64,000 bases of DNA from Bicyclus anynana (GCF_947172395.1 NC_069083.1:3256501-3320500), one strand, 5' to 3'; shown: positions 47,827 to 60,477, numbered from the stretch's first letter. A program made the numbers and translations. The notes: a model not told the origin generated them from the letters alone.

Positions 47827-49815
47827 ATGCAGCAACAGTAAGTACATCAGTTAAAACTCACAACACTACACACTAAAAACAGCTTCATGGGACAGTTCTA
47901 AAGCTATTCTTGTGAAATTAAGAAATACCCTAGTTTGCTGACATTTACGCTGGCGTATTTATGCTCTTTATTTCGAGTAAATCCAGAGCAAATAAAATAT
48001 AAAGCTTGATATTTTTTGTCCAAATATTTTTTGCTAATTTCTAGAAAGTTTAGTTTAATATCTTAGTCATTTGTCAACTGTTAGCATTTTTAACTATCAG
48101 TTCACTAAAATCTCTTTGACGAAACACAGTCAGTGATTTCCAAGTAACAGAACGTGGCGTGTTTTCTTGTAAGTTTTTTATTGACACGGCAAGCAAAACA
48201 TTGTTATCGCGGGCAAACAGCAGCCGTGTCAATGTAAACAAGAGACGATAAGGTTGATAACTGGATTCACAAAGATGTCAGCAGAGGTTTATCAGATGTT
48301 ACGTGAACCCCTTACGGAATCGCAGACGTGGGACCAATAGTTAGCACATAATTATCGTCTCATTACAAAGTATTCAATAGAATATACGAGTTATCCAAGT
48401 ATTTGTTGGTACTCGTAATAAATCTAGAGGCGATGACCAAACCAATATCAAATAAGACTAATTGAATGACGATATCGAGAGATACATTCAAAGCACGATT
48501 ACAGAACAATACACCAGCGTATAATCGGTATCGTATACGAAAAGATTGGGCGGCGATGCAAGATAGCGGTAATGAAGAACGTTAGATACTATCACAATCG
48601 ACTATTGTCATGTGTCATTAACTTAGGGCGGTGTACTTCAATAAATATTTACAATATCAAACTCTATTAACATGTGCCTATACAATATGAATAAATCAAT
48701 TTATTTTAAGGCTAATGATCTTAATTGTAGAATTGGGCATGAATAAAAAAGACGCAAGTTATATTTCCGCATAAATAGATAATGCAAAAATCATCATAAG
48801 AGAATGCAAACATTATTACTATGATGAAAGTAAAAATCTGATCTTGCTCTATTTTAAAATCGTGATTCTTTCATTTGTTTCTGTCGCGACAGATGCAAAT
48901 AACATATTCAGTTTTTATTCAGTTTGATAATTTCGGTACACAGTGTTTAACCACAAAAAAGCGTGGAGACGTCGTTGTTTTACAATGTGCCAAAACATTA
49001 TAGTACGGATTCAGGTGTCTGTTGGCAGAATGCCGACGCGTGGCGTAAACAACCTATTTCAGATCTTGAAAGTTAATTTGATCCTCTTATTTATGCAGTC
49101 ACTTCCTATAGTGGCATACGATTGAACAAATTAAAACTGTTGTTAAACTTTACGACCAAAGCGGTCGCCGCAGACAAATTAACTGTCAACGATATTTCTC
49201 AATTTCTTTTACGATCTCCTATGTTGGTCACTTTATTATTAGAATCGAGATTTCAGAGGTTATCAAGTTTTATATATTAGGTATATCGTTTGACATCTTC
49301 ATTAATAAATGTACCATTAAGGTTTGATGTAACTTTTAAACTATTTCCAGTTAAATGTAACTACACAAATAAATCTCAATATTACCACTTTAAAGGGACC
49401 TAACATACCTACTGCAAATGTTTCTTTTAAAAAATCAGTGGATGATGTAATTAGTTTACCAGTGACTTACCGCGTTTAGATCATGCATGACTAATTTAAT
49501 ATATTCAAGTTGTTTGTCTACCTTATCTACTGCGGTTTCAAAAATCATACGATCGAGTTATGAGGCAAATGTTTGCATTGGCTCATGACTAATTCGTTGG
49601 ACATTAAGTAACCATTGTCGAGGTGGATGACCGGCTGTGTTTGCGCAGAGCGAGGGCAGGTTCATGTATTTAGAGAGATTTCAAGACCGCTGTCGACAAT
49701 TTTGACGCTCTCTATACTGTGAGTAAAATTATACCGACTTGGTACGACGTCCGAGGCGACCTACTCTAGACGTGTTAAAATATTTTTTGATTTGATGGAT
49801 TACCTTACCACGTAC
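47827..49815. other. AT-rich non-coding sequence
   Basis: Nothing recognised. A frame at 48943-49125 lacks splice context. Confidence 0.35.
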
Positions 49816-49890
49816 CTCCGCTTGGGAATAGGTGTCACCCGTTTAGAAGACATTGTCTTACCTGAAAAAAAAAACAATAAACTTTGTTAG
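49816..49890 (-). other. Candidate recursive splice site / 46-nt micro-exon
   Basis: On the minus strand a CTAAC branch-point-like motif (49890-49886) and ten Ts lead to CAG|GTAAGA at 49862/49861. Here an acceptor and a donor are directly joined, the structure of a ratcheting point used to remove very long introns stepwise. From 49861 to 49816 a 46-nt segment follows, ending at a second donor, GGAG|GTACGT. It contains ATG 49853 and 12 codons (MSSKRVTPIPKR) plus two bases, the same donor phase as exons A, B and C. It may therefore be a true micro-exon, a recursive-splicing exon or chance; the combination of signals makes chance less attractive. Confidence 0.4.
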
Positions 49891-49899
49891 GTATGGAAA

Positions 49900-52054
49900 T
49901 ATTTGCCTAGTAAAATACTGAGGCGATTAAAAACATTAGATGATAATACAATGTACATCCAAATAACTGAAATTAATAGTAAGTTATTGAACATTTATGA
50001 CAGAAATTGAGCTATTAAAGCAGCGGTAAATTTAACTAGGTATATTTACTCTCGTATTGTCAAGCATAAATTATTATCTTGTAAAACTTAATTTAAATTT
50101 CTAAATACGTAAACTTGGCATTATAATAAGAGCTTGTTTCTAGTTATTTTCAGTGACAGTTTATGTTCGCATAAATAATATATATTGTTAGAGCATTATA
50201 AATGGACATGTATATATTTGCAGAAGACTTAGCAAATAACACTCGCAGTTGTGCAGAGCGACATTGAACATGATTTGTCACATAGTTATGTATACCAGAA
50301 TAATTTCCATCGTGGAAACTTACAGCGAGTCTATAAATATGTATATTGTAAAAAATAAGCTTTCGTAAAATCAAAAAACTATAGACGAAGTGATTTGAAA
50401 ATTTACACCAAAAACTCTTCGATATCGAAATATGTATACGAGTATATTATTTAGTAGATAGACATTTTAATGACTTTACTATGATGTACATAATAGTAAA
50501 ATGAATTTTTATTTACTTGGATAATAACAATTTAATGTCACACCAAGTGACATGAATACAACAGAGATTAGGCAGGCAAAACGTAAGGATAATAAGAATA
50601 CTTATGTTCATCTGAATGGACTAACATTCAGATGAACATTACAAAGCAAATATAACAATACATTGTCAATCAGAATATCTTTTAATCGTGGACATGCAAG
50701 AGCTTAGCGCAATTAGAAACAGGTAACCGTGATAACAGTTCGAATCCAACCAAATCATAGTTTGAACATTTAATACTGATGGATCGGAAAATATTCATTA
50801 AAATTAATGCAAAGTAGTTCTGAATTGGTATGGAAAACAACTATTGTGACCTGATTGTGATTATTTAAATCTATAAGATTGTAAGGGATTATGAAAATTA
50901 AGGACAAAGACTAAGATAAGCGATTATACAGCACAAACTGATTTCGAATAGGAAATTAACATTCATTGTATGTTATTTGCGCAGCTGTGGTATAGAAAAC
51001 CGTCGATAAGCAAAGCTAACACGAATACCCTGTTTCCCGTATCACTCAAACTATAAGGACATACGATAGTGCGCAAAACTATTCTAAAGCCAAAATGGTA
51101 TTTATTGCCAAACGAGTAATTTGCACGTGTTAAAGACAATGCCTTTATTTATCAACATTATAAGAGCACAACTAAGATTTCTCAATATTAATATTGTGGA
51201 ACTTAATGAACGACAGTCAGCTGATATATTGAATGAAAAAATAAGTACTTATTACCTATATATTTTCATGGATCGATTAGAAATTAGGTGAGGTTAAAGA
51301 TGTCCAAGTAAGCATATCGAAAAATATATATAGTCATAATTTTAAGCAGTCTGGCGGACTGATGACTGATAATGATGATGATGACAGTGGCACTCTTTGC
51401 ATACTTTGGGAACACAATTACAAGACAAATATTATAGAAGAAAAATTACAGTGGATGAATGATGAAGCAAAAGACAAAAATTAAATCGCCGTAGTCTACG
51501 CCATTTGAAAAGAAAAGTCGTCAATACTGAAACGGTTAAATAGCCCGATCAATTCGCGACGTCATGCGGCGTAACACGGAGTCCGAGAGCTTGCAAAATT
51601 GAGCACTTTATGTTTTCATAATAATCAATTCACCGAACTCCCCCCCCCCCCCCCCCCCACACCGATCGGGCCGTGTAACTGTATCACCCTTAGCCATACA
51701 ACAGCGGCTTTGTGCTGCAGCACCGTTAGGAGTAGGCACCGTCCATCTGATATAAAACCTACTGACAGATGCTAACGGTAACCGACATCATTTCTTATGC
51801 GCCACAGCCTATAGAGCCTTCTCCGATGTATATAGGACATCAATCTAGGTTGGAACGGACGTCACGATTATTTATTTATAGCACACTGGCGGTTGTTCGC
51901 GACTGCTATCGAATATTCGTGCTAATTTCCCTTGATAAATAATAAGATCTATCTTCTAGTATTAGTATTGACATATCTTAAAATCTCTGTATGGTATCTT
52001 CTGCCAACGAAGATTAGTAGTCTTAGTTAAGTTAGTATAATATATTTTTTAATA
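49900..52054. other. AT-rich stretch with small repeats
   Basis: No gene seen. 50604-50639 is a hairpin with exact 15-bp arms (ATGTTCATCTGAATG) and a six-base loop. 51540-51900 is GC-richer than its surroundings, not classified, and contains the C run given separately. Confidence 0.4.
51640..51658. repeat. Run of 19 consecutive C
   Basis: An uninterrupted poly-C tract (poly-G on the minus strand) in AT-rich DNA. Its length may be uncertain in the assembly. Confidence 0.95.
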
Positions 52055-52345
52055 CAACCGACTTCAAAAACACAAACGTACGTAGGGAACTAAAAAGCGA
52101 AAATAACATTATAATATTTTCTACCTACTGATCATTTAAAAGACGATGCCAAGCCAGTGATGAATAGGCATATAGTTAAGGCATATCAAAATACTTCGGT
52201 TTCTCACATAGTGTTCTTTCATGTGCTTCTTTTTGAAACGACTTAAATCAACACGGCTTGGTACCTTAGCACTTAAATCATCCCCTATTTTCCTACAGTT
52301 ACATTTTTTTCCAAATTGATATGAGCCCAACTTCGAAATAACTTC
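52055..52345. repeat. Probable dispersed lepidopteran repeat
   Basis: The ACCGACTTCAAAAA start and the later GATGCCAAGCCAGTGATGAA text resemble dispersed repeats I associate with lepidopteran genomes. No second copy occurs here, so the call rests on memory. Confidence 0.3.
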
Positions 52346-53714
52346 CACTATTTTAACCAGTTATGCCTGTATTTTAGCAGTTATGCCAGCACAATATTTT
52401 GTGAAATTAAATCTTAAAAGTAGAATGAATAATCACGGAGTATGTAATAGTATATGCAAAAACATATGGAAATTATAATTGTAGTTTTGAAAGCAACGTG
52501 CTAGCTCATTTCAGAGCACGTTTTCTTCTGTAAGTGTTGTCCTACATAAGCGTTTCTTCACCCCACTGGCACGTGTAATGATCGTGTATTAACAACTATT
52601 CATTTTTTGTTAATCATCAAGAAGCTATATGAAACTATCCACATTTAGCAAGTGTCATCATTTGCTGATACTATCATACTAACATTAAGGTTTTCAGTAG
52701 TATTCATTATTAATAGTTTGAATTTTATAGTTCACTTTAATTAAACAAAATCAATTTATATATCAGGTTCTATAATTTAATACAATCGTAGAAGTTCTTA
52801 ATATTTATTCTCAAGTTCACCTTCTTAACTCAAAGTTAATATTTTGTCAGAAATACCCAATGTAAGCAAGCATGTTGTCTTTGCATTTAGTAGGGACAGT
52901 TACATAAGGATGTGTAGTATCTATTTTTTAATAGGTTATGTTAAATCTTTGTGCCAGTTTTGTAAACCAATTAAATAAAAACTATTATTATTGCAACTGT
53001 ACAAGTTTTTTCTTAAATTTAAAAAAAAAAGTTCGTCAGTTTAACCAAAGCGGGATTGGAATACCATTTCTAAACTAGCTAGAATTAGGAGAAAATGTAT
53101 TTTTTTATTTTGTTACATTCATCCTCCGAAAACGACAAATCCTCTGTTAATCATTAAATAGGTTTCTATAATCTAATCTATCTAATTGCACATTACAGCT
53201 AATCTAATAATAATTAATAGCTAATAATAATTATTAGTTATGGCGTGAAGGACTACCAACAAACACCCACACAAAGTTTCGTCTTTACATTAGTGTGATG
53301 ATGTGTTATTGTATTGGATAATTTTATTTTCTAGCAATCGTATCTAGTGAAAAAGTAGAAAAACACGCTGCGTTAAGTACCCATTATAACTTGATTTCCA
53401 TTTAGCACCTCGCCAAGGCTCAGGCCTAACTACCACGTATTTACAGTGGGTCATTTTAGCACCTTGTATAACAACCTACTATTTTTAATAGATTATGATC
53501 AAACTAAAATCATAAATGTGTAACAAAAGTTTTAAAATAACGAGCTTCTGCAAGTTGAAATTGTGAAACCAACAAAATTACAATACATACATTTTCGTCC
53601 GCAACAATCATGTACCTATACATACACTGATGCAACAATAAAGAGCATTCTAGCGTCTCGCTCTCACTCAATTTGTTACAACTTTTGCGTCATAGTGCAT
53701 TAAGGTTTGTAGCA
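52346..53714. other. AT-rich non-coding sequence
   Basis: No recognised feature. Confidence 0.35.
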
Positions 53715-54030
53715 ATTTTTAGAGTTCCGTACCTTAAAAGGAAAAACGTAACCAATCCGTTCCGTTAGGATCACTATGTCAGTCAGTCTCACTCTCTGTA
53801 CGACTAATTGTCTCGCCTGTCAAGACCTGACTGTCTGTCAAAAAGTTTATCTCGAGAACGCGAACGTATTAAGGTGAAATTAACACCATACATCCCCCAT
53901 ACCACCACGACCATAGAGTTTACAGTCCCTTAAAAATCTGAGATAAAAAATCAAATGCGCCACAAAAAACGTATATTTCGACACTCAAGGGAATCAAAAT
54001 TCATAGGATACTTCCCGTTACCCCAGGACT
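53715..54030. repeat. Dispersed GTTCCGTACC-type repeat
   Basis: It contains TTAGAGTTCCGTACC, AAAAGGAAAAACG, a GTCAGTCAGTCTC segment, CTGTCTGTCAA and later ATAGGATACTTCCCGTT, the order of a common lepidopteran repeat of unclear class. There is a single copy here. Confidence 0.45.
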
Positions 54031-54592
54031 ATACAAATTAACAGTATTATTGTCTTATACTACAAGTATAATTAAGTCACAAAAAAGTCTTTATGCAAGT
54101 AACGTCAGTCCAATTTTAAAATAAAATGCTGGATGTCGTATGAAAGGGCTTAATTGGCACAAGTTTAAACAGTTTTTTTTTCAATTATTTTTACTCATTA
54201 ATATGACGACGAAAATTTTGTACAGAACAGTCATTGGGCAGGTCCAATTTGAACTTGTCCGTGTTGTTTTTTAATTGCATATATCTATTTACGGATCGGG
54301 TCAATGTCAACTGGGGGTGCTATTTGCTAATTAGAACGAGTTTCGTAACGCTTCCAGACTCCATTTTGTTGAATTCAATTAGGCCATGAAATGTGTAGCT
54401 GTTGTGTTGCACGTTCAATAACAACTTTTAGTGTGTCTAATTAAATTACGTTGTTAAAATAAATACAAGGCAACTTATTACAACATTTACGTAGGTGGAA
54501 CGTGAGTTCACCATTTTCTCTCCCATAAGAACACGTTGACTGGGTTCGTTACACTTGATATAAGTGGTGAACCAAAATGTAGCTTCGCGGTG

Positions 54593-54876
54593 ATCATCTT
54601 CATTATAAACCCATATCATCTCACTTATTGAGCACGAGTCTCCTCTCAGAATGAGAATAGTCCACCACGCTGGCCCAATGCGGATTGGCAGACTTCACAC
54701 ACGTAAAGAAATTAGAAAATTCTCAGGTATGCAGGTTGCAAATCTTCGCCGTTTGATACACGTGATATTTAATTTCTTAAAATGCACATAATTGAAAATT
54801 GGAAGTGTAACCCCGGACCGGATTCGAAACTATGCCCTCCGGAATCGAATGCAGCTCTACTTCTCTAGCTACGCGT
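54593..54876 (-). mobile_element. SINE-B, nearly complete
   Basis: The minus strand holds the tRNA-like head (box B-like GTTTCGAATCC, GGACCGGATTCG on the complement), AAGAAATTAAATATCACGTG, TGCATACCTGAGAATTTTCT-like text and the CTCATTCTGAGAGGAGACTC end with a GAT tail. Small deletions have removed parts of the middle. Confidence 0.8.
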
Positions 54877-55372
54877 TACAAATAAATATATCGATAAAAA
54901 ATTCATCACAAAATGTATTTGTCACCATTTTCAAAATAATTATTTTGTGACCATAAATAGACTACTACTAATGGTTTTTCCATTTCCAATTCACACGATA
55001 GTTGTGGTTATTCGGGTGATTGACTGGACAAAATAATAACTCAGTCGTTTATATAACCTTGTGACCGTTGTGACAGTGACCCTTTACCTGGAACCTGCGA
55101 CCGCATTCTGTAAAATTACAGCGCTGTGTTATCGTTGGTTTCCATGGAAACATCGCTGTTAGTGACATTTTATTTTTGGCATCCCATAGAAATAAAGTAC
55201 AAATTCTGGTGAAACTTGTTATAAGTGAATATTACATCGACGAGTATAATATAGCGGAATCACACCCCTGTAGGCATAGTATGCATCAACGACACATCTC
55301 GTAAAATCACATTATCGACCAAAAGCGGCGGAGTTGAAACATCGCTCTCAATTTGTCTCAGTACAATGTAAT
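54877..55372. other. Non-coding sequence
   Basis: No recognised feature. Confidence 0.35.
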
Positions 55373-55533
55373 GGTAGGCGTGCACTGATCCGCATCGTAG
55401 ATAAAATCCGTTCGACGCGATCCGTGCGATCATATCAGTGGACGCACATGTATGACTTACTATGCAAAGATTACTAAAATCCGATTGAAACGATGCGTCC
55501 GATACGTACGATGCGGGATCTGTGGACGCCTAC
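55373..55533. mobile_element. GCAGGCGTCC-type MITE, full copy (about 161 bp)
   Basis: GGTAGGCGTGCACTGATCCG and CGGGATCTGTGGACGCCTAC are the inverted ends. Internal GACGCGATCCGTGCGATC and GATGCGTCCGATACGTACGA repeat the family motifs. It shows the uninterrupted structure of the copy split by the SINE at 27684. Confidence 0.75.
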
Positions 55534-56688
55534 GTTTCGATTCCACCACTATTGGTCGCTATTTGTCTTTCTTTCGACTCCAGTCGTGTCGCGGATTTTA
55601 GGCCTACAGAGAATATGCTGTTACATTACTGCAAAAACAATTCATACGAGTAAACGACATCCACCAATGAGGCGGAGTCGCGAGTGATCTAACAGTGGTT
55701 GACATCGAAACTGATAGAAAATAAACATTTAACATTTATTCATCATTTTCCGCTTTGGTTTTATGATAAACCGCGCTATTTCGTCGCTATATGAGTTGTT
55801 GAACCTTTCACGAATAACGTCATATCAATGTTAGATTATAATAAAAACATTCAAGCATTAGTTTTTGTAGTATTGAAATTTTTGCGCATTCATAATCATT
55901 CTATAAAATTCCAAACAATAAACTGTTAATAACTTGTGAGGTCTGTTGAATAATTAATTATTATTTTTTCCGTAGTGCGATAAGAGTCATAAAGCTCCCA
56001 CTAGACGCATAAACCTTCACCTCAAAGTTTATTAATTTATGTCTTTGTTTACAAACATTCCAATATCTGTAGTACTCCCCGTGTTACTCACCTATCCCAA
56101 CAGTTTAATTAAAAAGCTAATAATAAAATTCTCCGTAGGCGATTGTTTTGTCGGGGCAACGCAGCAACTAGTACGCTACATGCTACAGGAAATAAATTAC
56201 GTCTGATTGCTTTATTTCCAAGTATTTTTTAATGTGGACAACAATTTCACGAGAAATATTGAGGAAATAATAAAACTGTTTATATATTAAATTGTTATAA
56301 AGTTCCTGTAATTGTAATTACTAAGATTATTAAAATTAAACGTGAAATTGTTTTCCCTGAAAAAATTCGTTGCTGCCAATAAACTAATATAGCCTTTCAA
56401 TATGTCTTTTTTTTCTTTTTTTATTATTGTCATTTTGTTTGATTTTCACTAATATACAACATACACTGCTTATTCGCTTAATAAAAAGAAACATGATTAA
56501 ATTAATATACATATATATGACGACCTTCTTTTTTGGTATTCAAATTATCGCCATCAATATCAAGAGTTCGAATCTTTGAAGTATATTTCTCAACTATGTT
56601 GTGACCCTGCCCTTATCTAATACCTCATGATCTAACATTGACCTTTTTCTTAAATGTATTAAACAAGTCGTTCTCTTTTATTTTTTTA
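55534..56688. other. AT-rich non-coding sequence
   Basis: No recognised feature. Confidence 0.35.
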
Positions 56689-56740
56689 CTAGCAAACGCC
56701 GCGCGGTTTTACCCGCGTGGTTCCCGTTCCCGTAGGAATA
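56689..56740 (-). mobile_element. Lep1-like Helitron 3'-end fragment
   Basis: CTAG, then the hairpin GCGCGGTTTTACCCGCG and TTCCCGTTCCCGTAGGAATA. It is cut off where the RTE tail of the next entry starts. Confidence 0.6.
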
Positions 56741-56986
56741 ATCATCATCATCATCATCATTATTATCAGCCGATGGACGTCCACTGCTGGACATAGGCCT
56801 CTTGCATGGACTTCCAAACAAAACGGTCTCGAGCCGCCAGCATCCAGCGGCTCCCTGCAACCCGCTTGATGTCTTCAGTCCATCTATAATGCGGGGTCGA
56901 CCAACACTCCGCTTTCCGGTGCGGGGTCGCCATTCCAGCACCTTGTCCATCGGCTCTTCGAACTATGTGGCCTGCCCATTGCCACT
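56741..56986 (-). pseudogene. RTE LINE 3' end
   Basis: The minus strand encodes WAGHIVRRADGQGAGMATPH-like text in broken frames, then SVGRP, followed by TEDIKRVAGSRWMLAARDRF and the EAYVQQWTSIG-like end, and an ATG-rich tail (ATCATCATC on the plus strand). The frame between GRP and EDIKR is interrupted. It directly abuts a Helitron fragment. Confidence 0.75.
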
Positions 56987-57497
56987 ACACTTAGTATACG
57001 TAATAGTCACTGTTTTATAAACTACATAATATATATAATCGGTGAGAATGCCAAATCTGTTTTATGTGCATTTTTTCCGCAAAACTTTTTTTGTAGATTT
57101 CGCTTTAAAAATTGCATTTCGTATCTTTTACTACCGTATCTACATTAACACTCAGCTTGATATCCCAATAAGCCATACCTACGTAATAGTTATAGTAAAA
57201 CTAACTACATACATATATTTAGCATTTCTAGGTCAACACTTGTTACCTCGTGCCGACGTCGTTTGAGAAGCTCCGAGTGTAAATCGATTTCTTGCGTCCT
57301 TCGGTAGCTTCGCGTCGTAAAGTAACTCTTGTAGTTAAGTGATGTGAGGAATACGGTTTGATCAACGCTTCAAAGGACATAAATATACCAGTATATTGCA
57401 CAGCTTTCCTTACTATTCTGATTTAGACTCTCTGCCAAATAATTACTATACTATTTTAGAATTAAAATTACTATACTAACTTATAGATATTTGTAGT
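56987..57497. other. Non-coding sequence
   Basis: No recognised feature. Confidence 0.35.
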
Positions 57498-57640
57498 TTG
57501 AAGAGCCGATGGGCTTTGGGGTCCCAAGGTGCTGGAATGGCGACCCTGCACTAGAAAGCGCAGTGTTGGTCGTGGATTGTGATGTTTAAAAGTCCCTACA
57601 AAAGACCTGCAGTGGACGTCCATCGGCTGATATGATGATA
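57498..57640 (+). pseudogene. RTE LINE 3' end, deleted
   Basis: GAAGAGCCGATGGGC, GGTGCTGGAATGGCGACC, CTAGAAAGCGCAGTGTTGGT and CTGCAGTGGACGTCCATCGG follow the RTE order, but the PTRWTDD segment is deleted. It ends in GATATGATGATA. Confidence 0.75.
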
Positions 57641-57842
57641 TTTTTCTTTATATAATAATGCAAATATCTGTATATTGGATAATTGAGACTCTGGACCCTT
57701 GACATCTGCTGCCTACTAAAGTCGCAAGTCAAAATTCCATAATTGACTATCGTAATTACAAAAATAGGCTAACAAACTTTTAGTCTTCCTAAAATTCTAA
57801 TTTTCTGGCAATAGCAGACTAATAATACATAGTATAATTATT

Positions 57843-58030
57843 ACTACCCCGCGGTTTCACCTGCTTAGTTCCCGTTCTCGTGAGATTACGTGGATAAAAG
57901 TCATAAAGCCTATGACAGTCAAAAATAACGTTACTTTCTAGTGGTAAAAGCATTTACTAAATCGGTCGCGTAATTCAGTGATTTACCCCCTACAATACCA
58001 CAAACTTTACCTCTTTTTAATAGATATCAG
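57843..58030 (-). mobile_element. Helitron remnant, third family
   Basis: The minus strand has AAAGAGGTAAAGTTTGTGGT, TTGTAGGGGGTAAATCAC and a 3' part with GAACTAAGCAGGTGAAACCG CGG-type text. It is the same family as 16388-16577. Confidence 0.55.
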
Positions 58031-58078
58031 TACATATAGATTTCCTCAAGCTCAAAATGCCCAAACGTTTATAAAATA

Positions 58079-58270
58079 CTAGCTGACGCCTCCTCAACGT
58101 TCCCGTTCCCGTAGGAATACAGGGATAAAATATAGCCTATAGCCTTCCTCGATAAATGGGCTATCTAACACTAAAAGAATTTTTCAAATTAAACCAGTAA
58201 GTAGTTCCTGAGATTAACGCGTTCAATCAAACAAACAAACAAACTCTTCAGCTTTATAATATTAGTATAC
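58079..58270 (-). mobile_element. Helitron, Lep1-like, minus strand
   Basis: From CTAGCTGACGCC, TTCCCGTAGGAATACAGGG and CCTTCCTCGATAAATGGGCT to AAACTCTTCAGCTTTATAAT and TATTAGTATAC. The hairpin next to CTAG is damaged. Confidence 0.8.
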
Positions 58271-59223
58271 TTAGATGTTTATATTAAATTGTAATTCCAT
58301 ACTATACGGGTAATTATTTACGCAAGTTGATTCTAGTAAATGCAAGTAGCTACCTGCGTCAACTGCTTTGCTTTGCATTTCGAAATGCAGACAGGCGAAA
58401 GTAGGTAAGATAGTGTTCCGTTTTGGTAATTTAGCCACGGATCTCCTAAACTGACATATCGCCTATTAAAAACGCGTATATTACGAAACAGACATTTAAT
58501 TAAATCTTTTGATATTCAGAATTGATTTCGGCATCTAATAACTCAAGAGACAAGACAAACACGTCGCGTTGCGCAAATGGAGAACGATTGACGGAATGAT
58601 GTGTTTATGGCAACATAATAACCATTGGCGTTTATTGAAAAGGTTACATTTTATAACAGTATGTAGTAACAGTATAAAGATGAGTTTCGAGCTTTCGAGA
58701 ATGGGGATGATGAGTAGGTTTGAATATATTGATTTTTATGATACATTCGGGTAAATAAGGTCAGTGTTAACTAATCTATACTTATAATAAAACTGGTCGA
58801 ATCCTATATAATACAAATTCTGTCCGCTAGTTTATACATAGGAAGCAAAGATTGTCTGAATATTTGCAAAATAAATAAGTTAAAATTTCAAAATCTATTA
58901 AAAATCTTTTATCGTAATTAGATGGAAATTCTTACAGTTTTAGCTTCCTTACATTAAATGTGACATTTTTAATATAATATGAACTATAAACATAAACGCA
59001 CAAATAACAAAGATATTAGTAACTTTGTTTGAACGCACATACAAATCTAACGATCATTATGTACCTACGACGTCATTAATTCGTACCATTTTGTATGGGA
59101 CGTTTTTCAGGCATCCGCGGCAGCGCCGCAAATGTGACCCTTTAAATCCCTGTAGCTCCGAAAGTAATGATCGCAGATACCCTGTTACTATAAAAAATTG
59201 CTTTACTATTAGCATACTCTTAA
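58271..59223. other. AT-rich non-coding sequence
   Basis: No recognised feature. Confidence 0.35.
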
Positions 59224-59609
59224 TCTATACTAATATTATAAAGAGCGTGAGATAGGGGTACGGGTGGGATAGGGGTAGAAAAGGGATAGGGTACGGGGAG
59301 GGTAGGGGTAGGATGGGGGTAGGGTGTAGGTAAGGTAGGGGTAGGGTAGGGGTAGGTTTGGGGTAGGGTAGGATAGGGGTAGGGTAGAGTTGGGGTAGGG
59401 TAGAGGTAGGGGTTGGGTAGGGTAGGGGAAGGGTTAGGGTAGTGGTAGGCTAGGGGTAGGGTAGGGTAGGGGTAGGGTAGGGTAGGGGTAGGGTAGGGGT
59501 AGGGGTAGGGTAGGGGTAGGGGTAAGGTAGGGTCAGGTTAGGGTAAGATAGGGGTAGTAGTAAAGTTGACATCAAAATTTACGCGGACGAAGTCGCGGGC
59601 GTCCGCTAG
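59224..59609 (+). mobile_element. Helitron-like element filled by a minisatellite
   Basis: The 5' end TCTATACTAATATTATAAAG and the 3' end CGCGGACGAAGTCGCGGGCG, TCCG, CTAG are intact Helitron termini, inserted between A and T. The stem GCGGACG / CGTCCGC is perfect. Almost all of the interior is a G-rich tandem repeat instead of the family sequence. Confidence 0.75.
59251..59560 (+). repeat. G-rich minisatellite, about 310 bp
   Basis: Units of GGGTA and GGGGTA alternate (typically GGGGTAGGGTA), with occasional variants. The plus strand has dozens of runs of three or four G, so G-quadruplex formation is plausible. It is not the insect telomere repeat TTAGG. Confidence 0.9.
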
Positions 59610-60330
59610 TTTATATACAATTTAAAAATCTGTCATCATATCCCTATTCTACCTACTACTCAAATATTTATGTGTACCGATTCGTGATTCCTACCTATAA
59701 ACAAATGCCGCTCTGTGAAGATACTCGTAAAAGAATTGATGCTTTGAGATGTAAAATGACATAATATGGTTTAACACAAAGTGTAGACATAGTACAGAAC
59801 AGTGTCATAAATTCGAATTATAACGGTTTTTATTTCGAATTCATCATATTTGGTTCGTTTATTATTAGTATTTAACAGAATCTTCCACGATATAATTATG
59901 CATTTTTAAATGAATCAAAATTATATAAATTGCTACTGTTTTCAACGTGGTCATCAAATAACTTAACTAATGTTGAATATACACAAAATGAAAAATGTGG
60001 CGCTATTTGCGCAGGTGTACGCGAATAGTGAAAAACAAGTGTTATTGATTAATTAGCTGATATTGGAACGCTTGCAAAAACAGTTGACAAATATTTCGAT
60101 CTGTATTATTTCGTACGTGTCAGCTTTAATAACTAATTACTTGTGGCGCAACATTTAATATTGAGCAAATGTTGTGGCACGTTATAAACAACATATTCCA
60201 AATATTAAACCAATAGGAAGGTATTCATCGTTTAAAAAAAATTGTATGGTAAATATTTTCATTACAACTATCACTTTTTCACTGTGAGATAATAGAAGCC
60301 ATCAATACTAAGTTTAAAATTCAAAATTCA
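59610..60330. other. AT-rich non-coding sequence
   Basis: No recognised feature. Confidence 0.35.
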
Positions 60331-60477
60331 GAAAAATCAAATTCATTTATTTAAAGTAGGCTCAATTTACACGCACTTTTGACACGTCATTTGACTCTTG
60401 TAAAGATTCTACCACCGGTACGGAAGGCAGGTTCTGCTGAGAAGAAACCGGCAAGTAACTCAACAGTTGCTCTTTTA
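60331..60477 (-). mobile_element. 3'-terminal piece of a non-LTR element
   Basis: The text CAAATTCATTTATTTAAAGT, AGGCTCAATTTACACGCACT, CTACCACCGGTACGGAAGGC and GAGAAGAAACCGGCAAG matches a very common lepidopteran repeat that I recall as a LINE/SINE 3' end, read on the minus strand. One copy is present, so the class is uncertain. Confidence 0.45.

Noticed and set aside
59251..59560. Interstitial telomere repeat
   Set aside because: The unit is GGGTA/GGGGTA, not the insect TTAGG, and it lies inside Helitron termini.
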